This document shows positions 25,892 to 34,960 of a stretch of 64,000 bases of DNA, one piece after another. The stretch's first letter is position 1. Each line of letters begins with the position of its first letter. This DNA is from Rhizobium redzepovicii (GTDB taxonomy: Bacteria > Pseudomonadota > Alphaproteobacteria > Rhizobiales > Rhizobiaceae), in NCBI RefSeq assembly GCF_019793435.1, contig NZ_JAILYH010000012.1, positions 176,367 to 240,366 on the forward strand. Reading direction: 5' to 3'. Position numbers and translations under genes: made by a program. Under the pieces are notes generated by a model. The model saw only the letters and a list, made by a program, of their open reading frames with translations. It was not told where the DNA came from and did no database searches.

Positions 25892-26177
25892 GGTTCATGC
25901 ATCCATTGACGTTTACGAAAACGTCAATCTCTTAACAGAGAAGAAAAGGCGATAAAAGAGCGGCTGCCACGCCTTCGTCGATTTCTGCCGGAATATATGC
26001 AGCCGACAGAGCCATTAGAATAAGGTCCGCAAGCGGTGAAACCTCGCGATTATCCCCGCCGATCCGCTGCAGCCGGGCCTGCAAGGCTTGCGGTTTGACG
26101 CGCTTGCCGCTACCGAATTTTGATGGAGAACGGCGGGGATTGCAGTCCGATGCCGGGTTCAAGGTGAAGGACTTGAC

Positions 26178-27377
26178 GTGAGCGGATTAGAAACGGCCAT
26201 CAGAACAGCGCTCGATAATTCCGATCGCGACAATCCGGAGGTTCGAGCGAGGATCTATCAGTCGGCCCGCCAGGCGCTTGAAGCCGGCCTGCGCAAGCAG
26301 GATATTACCGATACCGAGGTGGTCGCCCATCATCGCCATCGCCTGGAAAGCACCATCCACGCCATCGAAAGCGAAGAGCGCGACCGCCTTCACCCGCGCC
26401 AGAGGCCGCCTGAGGTGCCGGTGCCGCCCGTCGTCGAAATGCCGGCGCCGCCGGTCCATCAAGCTGATGCGGGTGATATCGACAACCATATCGACAGCCC
26501 CGTGGCCACCGGCGAGACTCGTGCTCCCGAGGTGGCCCACAGCCGCAGCGACGATTTCAGCCTCGACAACGTGCGTGCCGGCAGTGCCGATCATCTCGCC
26601 GCCGCTCCCGTCGGCGAGGAGCGGCTTGCCCGCGGCCAGCGCGCCACCGACATGGATTTCCGCCCGGAGCGGGCGGCAGGCCGCCGCAAGCCGCGCAAGT
26701 TCTTTTCCAGGCTTCTCGTCTGGTGCGTCCTGCTCGCCTTCATCGGCATTGGCGCCTGGTGGGCGCATACGTCGGGCCTGCTTTTGACGGCCGCCGAGCG
26801 CGACACCAGCGTCGCCAATCCGCCGGCGAGCACCCAGCCGGAGGATTTCACCGGCAATGACGACAGCGCCGGCAATGCGGCCCCTCATACCGACGAGCCG
26901 GTGACCATCGATCCGCAGAACAGCTTTTCGGCCGATTGGATCCCCGTCTTCAAGCCCGATGACGCCGACAAGGTCCAGAGCGGCCCGCGGGCGCGCACCG
27001 AAAAGATCGCCGAGAATGACGGCCCCGCCGTCCGCCTGATTTCAGAAAGTGGTGCGGCCGACGGTAATATCTCGATCAGCGTTCCCGCCTCGGTGCTGCA
27101 GCAGCTTGCCGGCAAATCCTCGACCATCGCGCTGACGCTGCAATCCACAACCGACGAGCCGACGCAGGTCACCGTCGAATGCAATTTCCAGTCGCTCGGC
27201 AATTGCGCCCGCCATCGCTTCAACGTCACCCGCGAAAAGTCGGATGCGCTGCTGCAGGTGAAGTTCGACCGTTCGCTGGCGCCGAATGCGCCGGGCACGC
27301 TGACGATCAACAGCGATCTCGACGGCAAGGCGCGCGGCATCAACCTCTTCGCCATCCGCATCCTGCCGGGGCAATGA
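26178..27377 (+). CDS. Conserved hypothetical membrane-anchored protein
   Basis: A 399-residue protein. An N-terminal soluble helical region (1-75, with YQSARQALEAGLRKQ) is followed by a proline/acidic-rich linker (75-165), a basic patch RRKPRKF, and one membrane segment (about 176-198, LLVWCVLLAFIGIGAWWAH). The periplasmic C-terminal domain (about 260-399) is beta-rich and may be carbohydrate-binding-like. I do not recognise the family. The start is GTG 26178, with GAAGGA upstream. Topology would place the N terminus in the cytoplasm. It is convergent with ppk2. Confidence 0.7.
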   Translation: MSGLETAIRTALDNSDRDNPEVRARIYQSARQALEAGLRKQDITDTEVVAHHRHRLESTIHAIESEERDRLHPRQRPPEVPVPPVVEMPAPPVHQADAGDIDNHIDSPVATGETRAPEVAHSRSDDFSLDNVRAGSADHLAAAPVGEERLARGQRATDMDFRPERAAGRRKPRKFFSRLLVWCVLLAFIGIGAWWAHTSGLLLTAAERDTSVANPPASTQPEDFTGNDDSAGNAAPHTDEPVTIDPQNSFSADWIPVFKPDDADKVQSGPRARTEKIAENDGPAVRLISESGAADGNISISVPASVLQQLAGKSSTIALTLQSTTDEPTQVTVECNFQSLGNCARHRFNVTREKSDALLQVKFDRSLAPNAPGTLTINSDLDGKARGINLFAIRILPGQ

Positions 27378-27439
27378 TCCCAGCCTCGGCAAAGCCGATG
27401 GCCCCAGCCCCGGCAAAGCCGGTGGCTCCGGCTCGTCGC

Positions 27440-28321
27440 CTACTTCAGGAAACCAGGCCCTGAGCCGATGATCTGCTCGTCGACCGTGCCGAGCGCCTGT
27501 CTGTCCTTGCCGTCATAATCCATTCTGTTCAGCATGTGGCGGATGAGTTCGAGGCGCGTCCGCCGCTTGTCGTTGGCGCGGATCACAGTCCAAGGCGCGA
27601 AATCCGTATGGGTTTCCTTCAGCATCCGGTCGCGCTTTTCGCTGTAGTCGTCCCATTTCGTCAGTGCGGCGATATCCATCGACGACAGTTTCCAGACTTT
27701 CAGCGGATCGTGCCTGCGGTCGTGGAAGCGCTTCAGCTGCATTTCGCGGCCTATATCGAGATAGAATTTGAAGAAGAAGATGCCCTCATGGGCGATAATC
27801 TTTTCGAGCTGTGGTGCCTGCTTGAGAAAATCCTCGTATTGCTGCGGCGTGCAGAAGCCCATGACCGGCTCGACGCCGGCGCGGTTGTACCAGGAGCGGT
27901 CGAATAGCACGAATTCGCCTGCGGTCGGGAACTGCGCGACATAACGCTGGAAATACCATTGCCCCTGTTCGCGCTCGGTCGGCTTGGTCAGCGCCACGAC
28001 GCGGGCAAGGCGGGGGTTCATATTCTCCGAGGAGGCCGAGATCGCGCCGCCTTTGCCGGCCGCATCCCGCCCCTCGAACAGCGCCATCACCCGCTTACCT
28101 GATGCCTGCAACCAGAACTGTACCTTGACGAGTTCCACCTGCAGCTTTTCCAGCTGCTCGACATAGTCCTCTTCCTTCAGCTTCTTCTTGTGGGGAAAGT
28201 CGCCGGATTCTAGTGCGTGTTCATCCACCCAGTCCGGCAGGACGGGATCGTCGACATCGAAGGTGCGTTTCTTTCCGCGGATCTCCAGCTCCACGGCCCT
28301 GCTTTCGACGGTCTCGGCCAT
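27440..28321 (-). CDS. ppk2: Polyphosphate kinase 2
   Basis: A 293-residue PPK2 kinase with Walker A GRDAAGKGG (about 83-91), the lid GQWYFQRYVAQFP, Walker B LFDRSWYNRAGVE and KFYLDIGREMQLKRF. These enzymes use inorganic polyphosphate to phosphorylate nucleoside diphosphates, running the opposite way to PPK1. The short N-terminal region and single domain fit class I PPK2 (ADP/GDP). A GGAGG precedes the ATG. It is divergent from phoR and beside the phosphate regulon, consistent with a role in phosphate storage and use. Confidence 0.93.
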   Translation of the reverse strand: MAETVESRAVELEIRGKKRTFDVDDPVLPDWVDEHALESGDFPHKKKLKEEDYVEQLEKLQVELVKVQFWLQASGKRVMALFEGRDAAGKGGAISASSENMNPRLARVVALTKPTEREQGQWYFQRYVAQFPTAGEFVLFDRSWYNRAGVEPVMGFCTPQQYEDFLKQAPQLEKIIAHEGIFFFKFYLDIGREMQLKRFHDRRHDPLKVWKLSSMDIAALTKWDDYSEKRDRMLKETHTDFAPWTVIRANDKRRTRLELIRHMLNRMDYDGKDRQALGTVDEQIIGSGPGFLK

Positions 28322-28466
28322 ATGCTCCTCCTAAGCCCGATCGGTTCTTTCTCTCAGGCGAACATATTTACCGTTGGAAATCAAATCTTTCGCATTCGGC
28401 CGATAATTTTTCGCGGGTTTCGACTGCGGCCTTTCGCTTGAGACGCAGCAGCCGAAAACTTCTGTC

Positions 28467-29786
28467 ATGAATTGCCGCTATCAGGCAGAGTTCAATACTA
28501 AGAAAAACGAATCGACGCCGCGAGGGCACTTGGAAGACGAAACTCCGTGGAGAAAGAGCCTGTTGGCGCGCATCCGGCGCGAGCGGCCGGTGCTGCTGGC
28601 GGCGATCCTCAGCGCGCTCGCCGCGCTTGCCGCCGGCATGAACAAGTGGGTTGTGCTTGGCCTCCTGCTTGTCATGATCGTCACCGCGCTTTTCAATGAG
28701 GCGCCCGTCATCAAGGACGAACCCGCCGAGCCCATTGAAATCAAGCCGGAGGTGCCGCCGAGCCGCCTGCCTGAGGTTTCCGCCACGCTCTCCGGCCTCG
28801 ATATCCCGGTCATGGTGCTGTCGGACGACGCCTCGGTGCTCTTCCAGAATCGCGCTGCCGAAAAGGCCTTCGGCGAGGTGGCGCTCGGCGCCCATATATC
28901 GGGCCGCATGCGTTCGCCCGGCGTGCTCGACATGGTGCGCGAAACCATCGCCACCAACGCGCCGAACCAGATCGAGCATGCCGAGCGGCTGCCCTCCGAG
29001 CGAGTCTATATCGTGCGCAGCGCCCCCGTCGAATTCGCGGCCGACGGCGGGCCGCATGAGCGGTATTTCATCCTTTCCTTCCGCGATATTTCGGAGGTCC
29101 GCCGCATTGACCGCATGCGGTCAGATTTCGTCGCCAATGCCAGCCATGAGCTGCGCACGCCGCTTGCTTCGCTGCGCGGCTTCATCGAGACCATCCAGGG
29201 GCCGGCGAAGAACGATCTGAAGGCGCAGGCGCGTTTTCTCGCCATCATGTTCGATCAGACGACGCGCATGAGCAGGCTGGTCGACGACCTGCTGTCGCTG
29301 TCGCGCCTCGAGCTGAAATCGCATATCGCGCCGGATGAAAAGATCGACCTGGTGCCGCTGCTCGGCCATGTCAGAGATGCGCTGGTGCCGCTGGCAAGCG
29401 ATGTCGGCGTCGACATCAACCTGCATCTGCCCGACGGCAAGGTCGAGGTGCTGGGAGACCGCGACGAGCTCGTCCAGGTCTTCGAGAACCTGATGGAAAA
29501 TGCCTGCAAATACGGCCAGGAGGGCAAGACCGTCGATGTCTGGCTGAAGAACGGCGCCGGCCAGCCGGTCGAGGTCAGCATCGTCGACCAGGGCCCGGGC
29601 ATCCCGGCCGAGCATGTGCCGCGCCTGACCGAGCGCTTCTATCGCGTCAGCATCGAGGACAGCCGATCGAAAAAAGGCACCGGCCTCGGCCTTGCCATCG
29701 TCAAGCACATCCTCACCCGCCACAGGGCGCGGCTGATCGTCAAGTCCGAGGTCGGCAAGGGCACCGATTTTACGGTCCGCTTTTAA
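28467..29786 (+). CDS. phoR: Phosphate regulon sensor histidine kinase PhoR
   Basis: A 439-residue membrane kinase. Two hydrophobic segments at about 41-76 form a short hairpin, then a PAS domain (about 110-205), a dimerisation domain with the phospho-acceptor His227 in NASHELRTPL, and an ATPase domain (NLMENACKYG, DQGPGIP, GTGLGLAIVKHI). PhoR phosphorylates PhoB when phosphate is low and is restrained by PstSCAB-PhoU. The start is uncertain: ATG 28467 is used, but TTG 28530 after GAGGG is possible. It sits directly upstream of pstS, while phoB lies at the end of the operon. Confidence 0.92.
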   Translation: MNCRYQAEFNTKKNESTPRGHLEDETPWRKSLLARIRRERPVLLAAILSALAALAAGMNKWVVLGLLLVMIVTALFNEAPVIKDEPAEPIEIKPEVPPSRLPEVSATLSGLDIPVMVLSDDASVLFQNRAAEKAFGEVALGAHISGRMRSPGVLDMVRETIATNAPNQIEHAERLPSERVYIVRSAPVEFAADGGPHERYFILSFRDISEVRRIDRMRSDFVANASHELRTPLASLRGFIETIQGPAKNDLKAQARFLAIMFDQTTRMSRLVDDLLSLSRLELKSHIAPDEKIDLVPLLGHVRDALVPLASDVGVDINLHLPDGKVEVLGDRDELVQVFENLMENACKYGQEGKTVDVWLKNGAGQPVEVSIVDQGPGIPAEHVPRLTERFYRVSIEDSRSKKGTGLGLAIVKHILTRHRARLIVKSEVGKGTDFTVRF

Positions 29787-29944
29787 TGCGCATTGCCTGT
29801 CCGCGGTGCCTTCTACCCGGCTCGCCATAATGATGTTGAGGTAGATTTTGCAACACAAAGTGGAGTGGCGCTCAAAGTTCATGGCGTTGTTGACGCATGT
29901 GTTCGGACCATTTTAAAATTTATATTTTATATCAAATACTTAAC

Positions 29945-29973
29945 CTGTCACAAATGTTTCACGCCTTTGACAT
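29945..29973 (+). promoter_or_regulatory. Pho box upstream of pstS
   Basis: Three 7-base units at exact 11-base spacing, CTGTCAC, GTTTCAC and TTGACAT, match the PhoB half-site CTGTCAT to different degrees. They end about 109 bases before pstS, in the 295-bp gap after phoR. PhoB dimers bind such tandem repeats and replace the -35 element. Confidence 0.8.
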
Positions 29974-30081
29974 AAAAGGACGGTGCTTACAGCGCTAAGA
30001 GAGTCTCGCCGATGAAAAAAGGCACTGCGAGGGCCTCTCTGAAGGCCGCACTCACACAAGCCCAATGCCGGGAGATTTCTA

Positions 30082-31116
30082 ATGAACACCTTCAAGCTCA
30101 CCGTTGCCGCGCTCGCTGCAACCGCCGCTTTCGCTGGCGCTGCCGTCGCCCGCGACCAGATTCAGGTTGCTGGTTCGTCCACCGTCCTGCCTTACGCAAA
30201 GATCGTTGCCGAGTCCTTCGGCGAAACCTTCACCAACTTCAAGACGCCGGTCGTTGAATCCGGCGGCACGGGCGCTGGTTTGAAGGAATTCTGCAAGGGC
30301 GTTGGCGAAGACACCATCGACATTGCAAACGCTTCGCGTCCGATCAACAAGAACGAAGCCGAAGCCTGCAAGGCTGCCGGCGTGACGGACATTCAGGAAG
30401 TCAAGATCGGTTATGACGGCATCGTCTTCGCAACCGACTCGTCCAACCCGGATGTCGCCTACGTTCCCGCAGACATCTACAAGGCCCTCGCAGCCCAGGT
30501 CGTCGTCGACGGCAAGCTCGTCGCCAACCCCTACAAGAAGTGGTCGGACGTCAACCCGAAGCTTCCGGCTGTTGATATCGCTGCCTATATCCCGGGTGAA
30601 AAGCACGGCACCCGCGAAGTCTTCGAACAGAACGTCCTCGCTGCCGGCTGCAAGGCCTCTGGCGCACTCGACGTGATCGCCAAGGAAATCGCCGACAAGG
30701 CCGCTCAGACGAAGGCCTGCGTCGCAGTCCGCAAGGACGGCGCTGCTGTCGACATTGACGGCGACTATCCGGAAACGCTCGCCCGCATCGCCGCCAACAA
30801 GACCGGCGTCGGCGTATTCGGCCTTTCCTTCTATGAAAACAATGCTGACAAGCTCAAGGTTGCCAGCATGAGCGGTATCGTTCCCTCCACGGAAACGATC
30901 GCCAACGGCACCTACCCGGTTTCCCGCCCGCTGTTCTTCTACGTCAAGAAGGCACATCTCGGCGCCGTTCCGGGCCTGAAGGAATACGTCAACTTCTTCG
31001 TATCCGACCAGATGATCGGCCCCGACAGCCCGCTCGTCGAATACGGCCTGGTTGCCGCTCCGGATGCCGAGCGTGACGCGATCCGCAAGGACGTCGAAGC
31101 CGGCAAATCTATGTGA
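30082..31116 (+). CDS. pstS: Phosphate ABC transporter substrate-binding protein PstS
   Basis: A 344-residue periplasmic protein. The signal peptide (MNTFKLTVAALAATAAFAGAAVA) is followed by the phosphate-binding motifs VAGSSTVLPYAK, ESGGTGAGLKEFC and ANASRPIN, and KHGTREVFEQ, the GTR segment that contacts phosphate. This is the long PstS type found in alphaproteobacteria. Codon use is strongly biased to a few codons, in keeping with high expression under phosphate starvation. A Pho box lies upstream and a strong stem-loop separates it from pstC. Confidence 0.95.
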   Translation: MNTFKLTVAALAATAAFAGAAVARDQIQVAGSSTVLPYAKIVAESFGETFTNFKTPVVESGGTGAGLKEFCKGVGEDTIDIANASRPINKNEAEACKAAGVTDIQEVKIGYDGIVFATDSSNPDVAYVPADIYKALAAQVVVDGKLVANPYKKWSDVNPKLPAVDIAAYIPGEKHGTREVFEQNVLAAGCKASGALDVIAKEIADKAAQTKACVAVRKDGAAVDIDGDYPETLARIAANKTGVGVFGLSFYENNADKLKVASMSGIVPSTETIANGTYPVSRPLFFYVKKAHLGAVPGLKEYVNFFVSDQMIGPDSPLVEYGLVAAPDAERDAIRKDVEAGKSM

Positions 31117-31122
31117 TGACTT

Positions 31123-31155
31123 TGCCGGCGCGGCGCTGCAAAGCCCGCGCCGGCA
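31123..31155 (+). terminator. Strong stem-loop between pstS and pstC
   Basis: An 11-bp perfect stem (TGCCGGCGCGG / CCGCGCCGGCA) with an 11-base loop begins 6 bases after the pstS stop and is followed by TTGCCTTTTCCC. It probably stops or slows part of the transcription, or protects the pstS message, so that PstS exceeds the membrane subunits. Confidence 0.7.
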
Positions 31156-31284
31156 TTGCCTTTTCCCTTTGCGCGCCGGCGTTTCCGGTGCTGCAGGGTT
31201 GAATTCATTCCGCATGATTGGAAGCTGAAGGCAGGCTGATGAGGCTGCCGGGCTTTGGGGGCTACGGGCCTGGGGACGTAACGA

Positions 31285-32766
31285 ATGAGCACATCCATCA
31301 TACTTTTGTGCCTTGTGGTGATCGGCGCCGCCGCCTATCTGGTCGCGCGCAGCCGGGCCTCAGCACTTGCCGGAGGCAGATCCTCCGCATTGCATTCACG
31401 GCCGGCCTATTACGGCGCCTATGCGGCGATCTGGGCGGTTCTTCCCGCCCTCATCGTGCTTTGCGTCTGGCTTTCTGTCAGCCCCGGCATCATCCAGACC
31501 TCGGTTCGCAGTGGCTTCCCTGCCGACGTCAAGGCGCAAGCCGCCGTCGAGCAGGATCTCGGCTATTCGATGGTGGCAACCGTTGCCCGCGGCCTGACGA
31601 TGCTGAGCGCGGATGAAACCGCAACGGTCGCCGGCGATCCGGCCGCCCTGCAGGCCAAGCTCAGCGAGAAGGGCGTGCCGCTTGCCGGCCAGCCGCAGCC
31701 TTACATGCTCGACGCCGCCAAAAAGCTCAACACCATGAGCATGACGAGCCGCCTCGCCATGACGGCGGTGGTCTTTGTTCTCGCTGTTGCCGGCGCCTTC
31801 TATGCGCTGCGCGCGATTGCGCCCCGCTTCCGCGCCCGCAACCGGGTCGAGCGCGTCATGCTCTGGGGCCTGCTGCTCGCCTCTTCGATCGCCATCCTGA
31901 CGACGATCGGCATCGTGCTTTCCATGCTGTCGGAAGCAGCACGCTTCTTTGCCGTCGTTCCTGCCGCCGACTTCTTCTTCGGCACCGTCTGGGATCCGCG
32001 TTTTGCCGGTGCCGGCAGCTCGTCCTTCGGCCAGTTCGGCCTCATCCCGCTGCTGCTCGGCACGCTTTATATCGGCCTGGTCGCCATGCTGGTCGCCGTT
32101 CCCGTTGGCCTCTTCGCCGCCATCTACATGGCCGAATACGCCTCGCCGAAGCTGCGCGGGGTCGCAAAGCCGCTGCTCGAAGTGCTCGCCGGCATTCCGA
32201 CGATCGTCTACGGCTTCTTCGCCCTTGTCACCGTCGGCCCGTTCCTGCGCGATTTCTCCGCTCAGATCAGCGGCCTGCTCTCCGGCAGCTACACCAACTT
32301 CATCCAGGCGCAGAGCGTCCTGACCGCCGGCATCGTCATGGGCATCATGCTGATCCCCTATGTCTCCTCGCTGTCGGACGACATCATCACCGCCGTGCCG
32401 CGGGCGCTGCGTGACGGTTCGCTCGGTCTCGGCGCCACACGCTCCGAAACCATCAAGAAAGTGGTCTTGCCGGCCGCTCTGCCAGGCATCGTCGGCGCAT
32501 TGCTGATGACGGCCTCGCGCGCCATCGGCGAAACCATGATCGTCGTGCTGGCCGCCGGTGTCGCCGCCCGCATCCAGATCAACCCCTTCGAGCCGATGAC
32601 GACGGTGACCGTCAAGATCGTCAACCAGCTGACGGGTGACCTTGAGTTCACCTCGCCGCAGACGCTGGTTGCCTTTGCCCTCGGCATCACCCTGTTCTGC
32701 ATCACACTTTGCCTCAACATCTATGCGCTCTACATCGTGCGCAAATACCGGGAGCAATACGAATGA
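31285..32766 (+). CDS. pstC: Phosphate ABC transporter permease PstC (extended form)
   Basis: A 493-residue permease, well above the roughly 320 of E. coli PstC. An extra N-terminal membrane helix (1-19), a second helix (about 43-62) and a periplasmic segment (about 65-150) precede the usual six-helix core (from about 160). The core holds the docking loop ALRDGSLGLGATRSETI and the charged residues of the phosphate pathway. It has a GGGGA ribosome site, and its stop overlaps the pstA start in ATGA. The extension is a common rhizobial variant of unknown purpose. Confidence 0.92.
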   Translation: MSTSIILLCLVVIGAAAYLVARSRASALAGGRSSALHSRPAYYGAYAAIWAVLPALIVLCVWLSVSPGIIQTSVRSGFPADVKAQAAVEQDLGYSMVATVARGLTMLSADETATVAGDPAALQAKLSEKGVPLAGQPQPYMLDAAKKLNTMSMTSRLAMTAVVFVLAVAGAFYALRAIAPRFRARNRVERVMLWGLLLASSIAILTTIGIVLSMLSEAARFFAVVPAADFFFGTVWDPRFAGAGSSSFGQFGLIPLLLGTLYIGLVAMLVAVPVGLFAAIYMAEYASPKLRGVAKPLLEVLAGIPTIVYGFFALVTVGPFLRDFSAQISGLLSGSYTNFIQAQSVLTAGIVMGIMLIPYVSSLSDDIITAVPRALRDGSLGLGATRSETIKKVVLPAALPGIVGALLMTASRAIGETMIVVLAAGVAARIQINPFEPMTTVTVKIVNQLTGDLEFTSPQTLVAFALGITLFCITLCLNIYALYIVRKYREQYE

Positions 32767-34085
32767 CGGATATTGTTTCTCCCACAACAGGCGTCACCAT
32801 CTCCAAGGCGCCGGCGCGCCGCGATATCGGCATCAAGCGCCGCTACGCCGCCGAGCGCCGGTTCCAGGCCTATGGCATCGCCGCCATCAGCTTCGGTCTC
32901 GTCTTCCTGTTCATCCTCCTGTGGACGGTGATCGGCAAAGGCTACACCGCCTTCCAGCAGACGGCGATCACCCTGCCGATCGAATTCTCCGAGAAGATGA
33001 TCGACCCGAGCAACAAGCGTGCGACCGACCCTTCGGTGCTGGTTGCCGCCAATTATCCGGTTCTGCTGCGCGATGCGATCGTCAAGCAACTGAACATCAA
33101 CGCCTCGAGCAAGCCTGACGTGCGCGATGCATCCGCCATGCTTTCCAAGAGTGCGCCGATCCAGCTGCGCGACATGGTCGTCGCCGACCCGTCGATCATC
33201 GGCAAGAGCGTCAATGTCACCGTGCTCGCCGACGCCAATGTCGACAGCGCCAACAAGGGCCAGATCGACCTCTCGGTCGATGAAAAGAACCGCAAGGTCA
33301 ACGACAAGCAGGTTGGCTGGATGAACGAGCTGAAGGCGAGCGGCGCTCTGCACAAGCAGTTCAACACCGGCCTCTTCGTCAACGGCAATTCCAGCCGTCC
33401 GGAGGCCGCGGGTCTTGGCGTCGCCCTCATCGGCTCGCTCTACCTGATGCTGATCGTGCTGGTGCTGGCGCTGCCGATCGGCGTTGCCGCCTCGATCTAT
33501 CTCGAGGAGTTTGCGCCGAAGAACCGACTGACGGATCTGATCGAGGTCAACATCAACAACCTCGCCGCCGTCCCTTCGATCGTCTATGGTCTGCTCGGCC
33601 TTTCCGTCTTCATCAACTTCGTCGGCCTGCCGCGTTCGGCCTCGCTGGTCGGCGGCCTGGTGCTGACGCTGATGACCCTGCCGACGATCATCATCGCGAC
33701 GCGCGCCGCGCTGCGCGCCGTGCCGCCGTCGATCCGCGCCGCAGCGCTTGGCCTCGGGGCCTCGAAGATGCAGATGGTATTCCACCATGTTCTGCCGCTC
33801 GCCATGCCCGGCATCCTCACCGGCACGATCATCGGCCTGGCGCATGCGCTCGGCGAAACCGCGCCGCTGCTCTTGATCGGCATGGTCGCCTTCGTCGCCA
33901 ACGCGCCGACGACACCGCTCGATCCCTCGACGGCTCTGCCGGTGCAGGTCTATATGTGGGCGAACGAGGCCGAACGTGCCTTCGTCGAGCGTACTTCGGG
34001 TGCCATCATCGTCCTGCTCCTGTTCCTGATCGTCATGAACATGGGCGCCATCCTCTTGCGTCGTCGCTTCGAGCGCCGCTGGTAA
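32763..34085 (+). CDS. pstA: Phosphate ABC transporter permease PstA (extended form)
   Basis: A 440-residue permease. Helix 1 (about 38-62) is followed by a periplasmic insert of about 150 residues (70-220) not found in the E. coli protein (296 residues). The normal core then has EEFAPKNRLTDLIEVNINNLAAVPS-IVYG and the docking loop ALRAVPPSIRAAALGLGASKMQ. I start it at the ATG overlapping the pstC stop (ATGA), so both permeases are co-translated; the frame is open 18 codons further upstream. PstC and PstA both carrying periplasmic extensions suggests that these pair with each other. Confidence 0.92.
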   Translation: MTDIVSPTTGVTISKAPARRDIGIKRRYAAERRFQAYGIAAISFGLVFLFILLWTVIGKGYTAFQQTAITLPIEFSEKMIDPSNKRATDPSVLVAANYPVLLRDAIVKQLNINASSKPDVRDASAMLSKSAPIQLRDMVVADPSIIGKSVNVTVLADANVDSANKGQIDLSVDEKNRKVNDKQVGWMNELKASGALHKQFNTGLFVNGNSSRPEAAGLGVALIGSLYLMLIVLVLALPIGVAASIYLEEFAPKNRLTDLIEVNINNLAAVPSIVYGLLGLSVFINFVGLPRSASLVGGLVLTLMTLPTIIIATRAALRAVPPSIRAAALGLGASKMQMVFHHVLPLAMPGILTGTIIGLAHALGETAPLLLIGMVAFVANAPTTPLDPSTALPVQVYMWANEAERAFVERTSGAIIVLLLFLIVMNMGAILLRRRFERRW

Positions 34086-34100
34086 ACGGAGTTAAACATC

Positions 34101-34916
34101 ATGAATATGTTGACGGAAGCTGCAGTTGAAAAGGCGCTGGATCAGAAGATGAGCAACGTCCCGTATAAGATGATCGGTCAGGATGTCTCGGTTTACTACG
34201 GCGAGAAGCGCGCGCTTTTCGATGTGAACCTGAACATCCGCGAAAACACCGTAACCGCGCTGATCGGCCCGTCCGGCTGCGGCAAGTCGACCTTTCTGCG
34301 GAGCCTCAACCGCATGAACGACACGATTGACGGCTGCCGCGTCGCCGGCAAGATCACCCTGGACGGCGACGATATCTATGATCCCGATATCGACGTCGTC
34401 GAACTTCGCGCCCGCGTCGGCATGGTTTTCCAGAAGCCGAACCCGTTCCCGAAAACGATTTACGAAAACGTCTCCTACGGCCCGCGCATCCATGGCCTGG
34501 CCAAGTCGAAGGCCGATCTCGACCAGATTGTCGAGACCAGCCTGCAGCGAGCCGGCCTCTGGAACGAGGTCAAGGACCGGGTGCATGAATCCGGCACCGG
34601 CCTCTCCGGCGGCCAACAGCAGCGTCTCTGCATTGCGCGTGCCGTCGCCGTCAGCCCTGAAGTCATCCTGATGGACGAGCCCTGCTCGGCGCTCGACCCG
34701 ATTGCCACCGCCAAGGTAGAGGAGCTGATCCACGAACTGCGTGAGAATTATACGATCGTCATCGTCACCCACTCCATGCAGCAGGCCGCGCGCGTCTCGC
34801 AGCGCACCGCCATGTTCCACCTCGGCAATCTGGTCGAGGAGAACGACACCGACAAGATGTTCACCAATCCCGACGATCCGCGCACCCAGGACTACATCAT
34901 GGGTCGCTTCGGCTGA
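34101..34916 (+). CDS. pstB: Phosphate ABC transporter ATP-binding protein PstB
   Basis: A 271-residue ATPase with Walker A GPSGCGKST (56-64), the PstB-specific GMVFQKPNPFPKTIYENVSYG Q-loop region split by that family's spacing, signature LSGGQQQR, Walker B VILMDEPCSALDP and H-loop VTHSMQQA. It drives phosphate uptake through PstCA and, with PhoU, relays phosphate status to PhoR. It has a GGAG site and lies 15 bases after pstA. Confidence 0.96.
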   Translation: MNMLTEAAVEKALDQKMSNVPYKMIGQDVSVYYGEKRALFDVNLNIRENTVTALIGPSGCGKSTFLRSLNRMNDTIDGCRVAGKITLDGDDIYDPDIDVVELRARVGMVFQKPNPFPKTIYENVSYGPRIHGLAKSKADLDQIVETSLQRAGLWNEVKDRVHESGTGLSGGQQQRLCIARAVAVSPEVILMDEPCSALDPIATAKVEELIHELRENYTIVIVTHSMQQAARVSQRTAMFHLGNLVEENDTDKMFTNPDDPRTQDYIMGRFG

Positions 34917-34960
34917 TTTTGGCGTCACCAAGCCTTCCCGTTATTCGAGGATAAAGCCCC

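Noticed and set aside
25932..26162. Minus-strand 76-codon frame between the nitronate monooxygenase and the next gene
   Set aside because: No ribosome site, no motif and no sign of conservation; left out as unsupported.
31396..32787. Minus-strand frame of 463 codons
   Set aside because: Antisense to pstC, with the same His/Asp/Gly-rich shadow composition.
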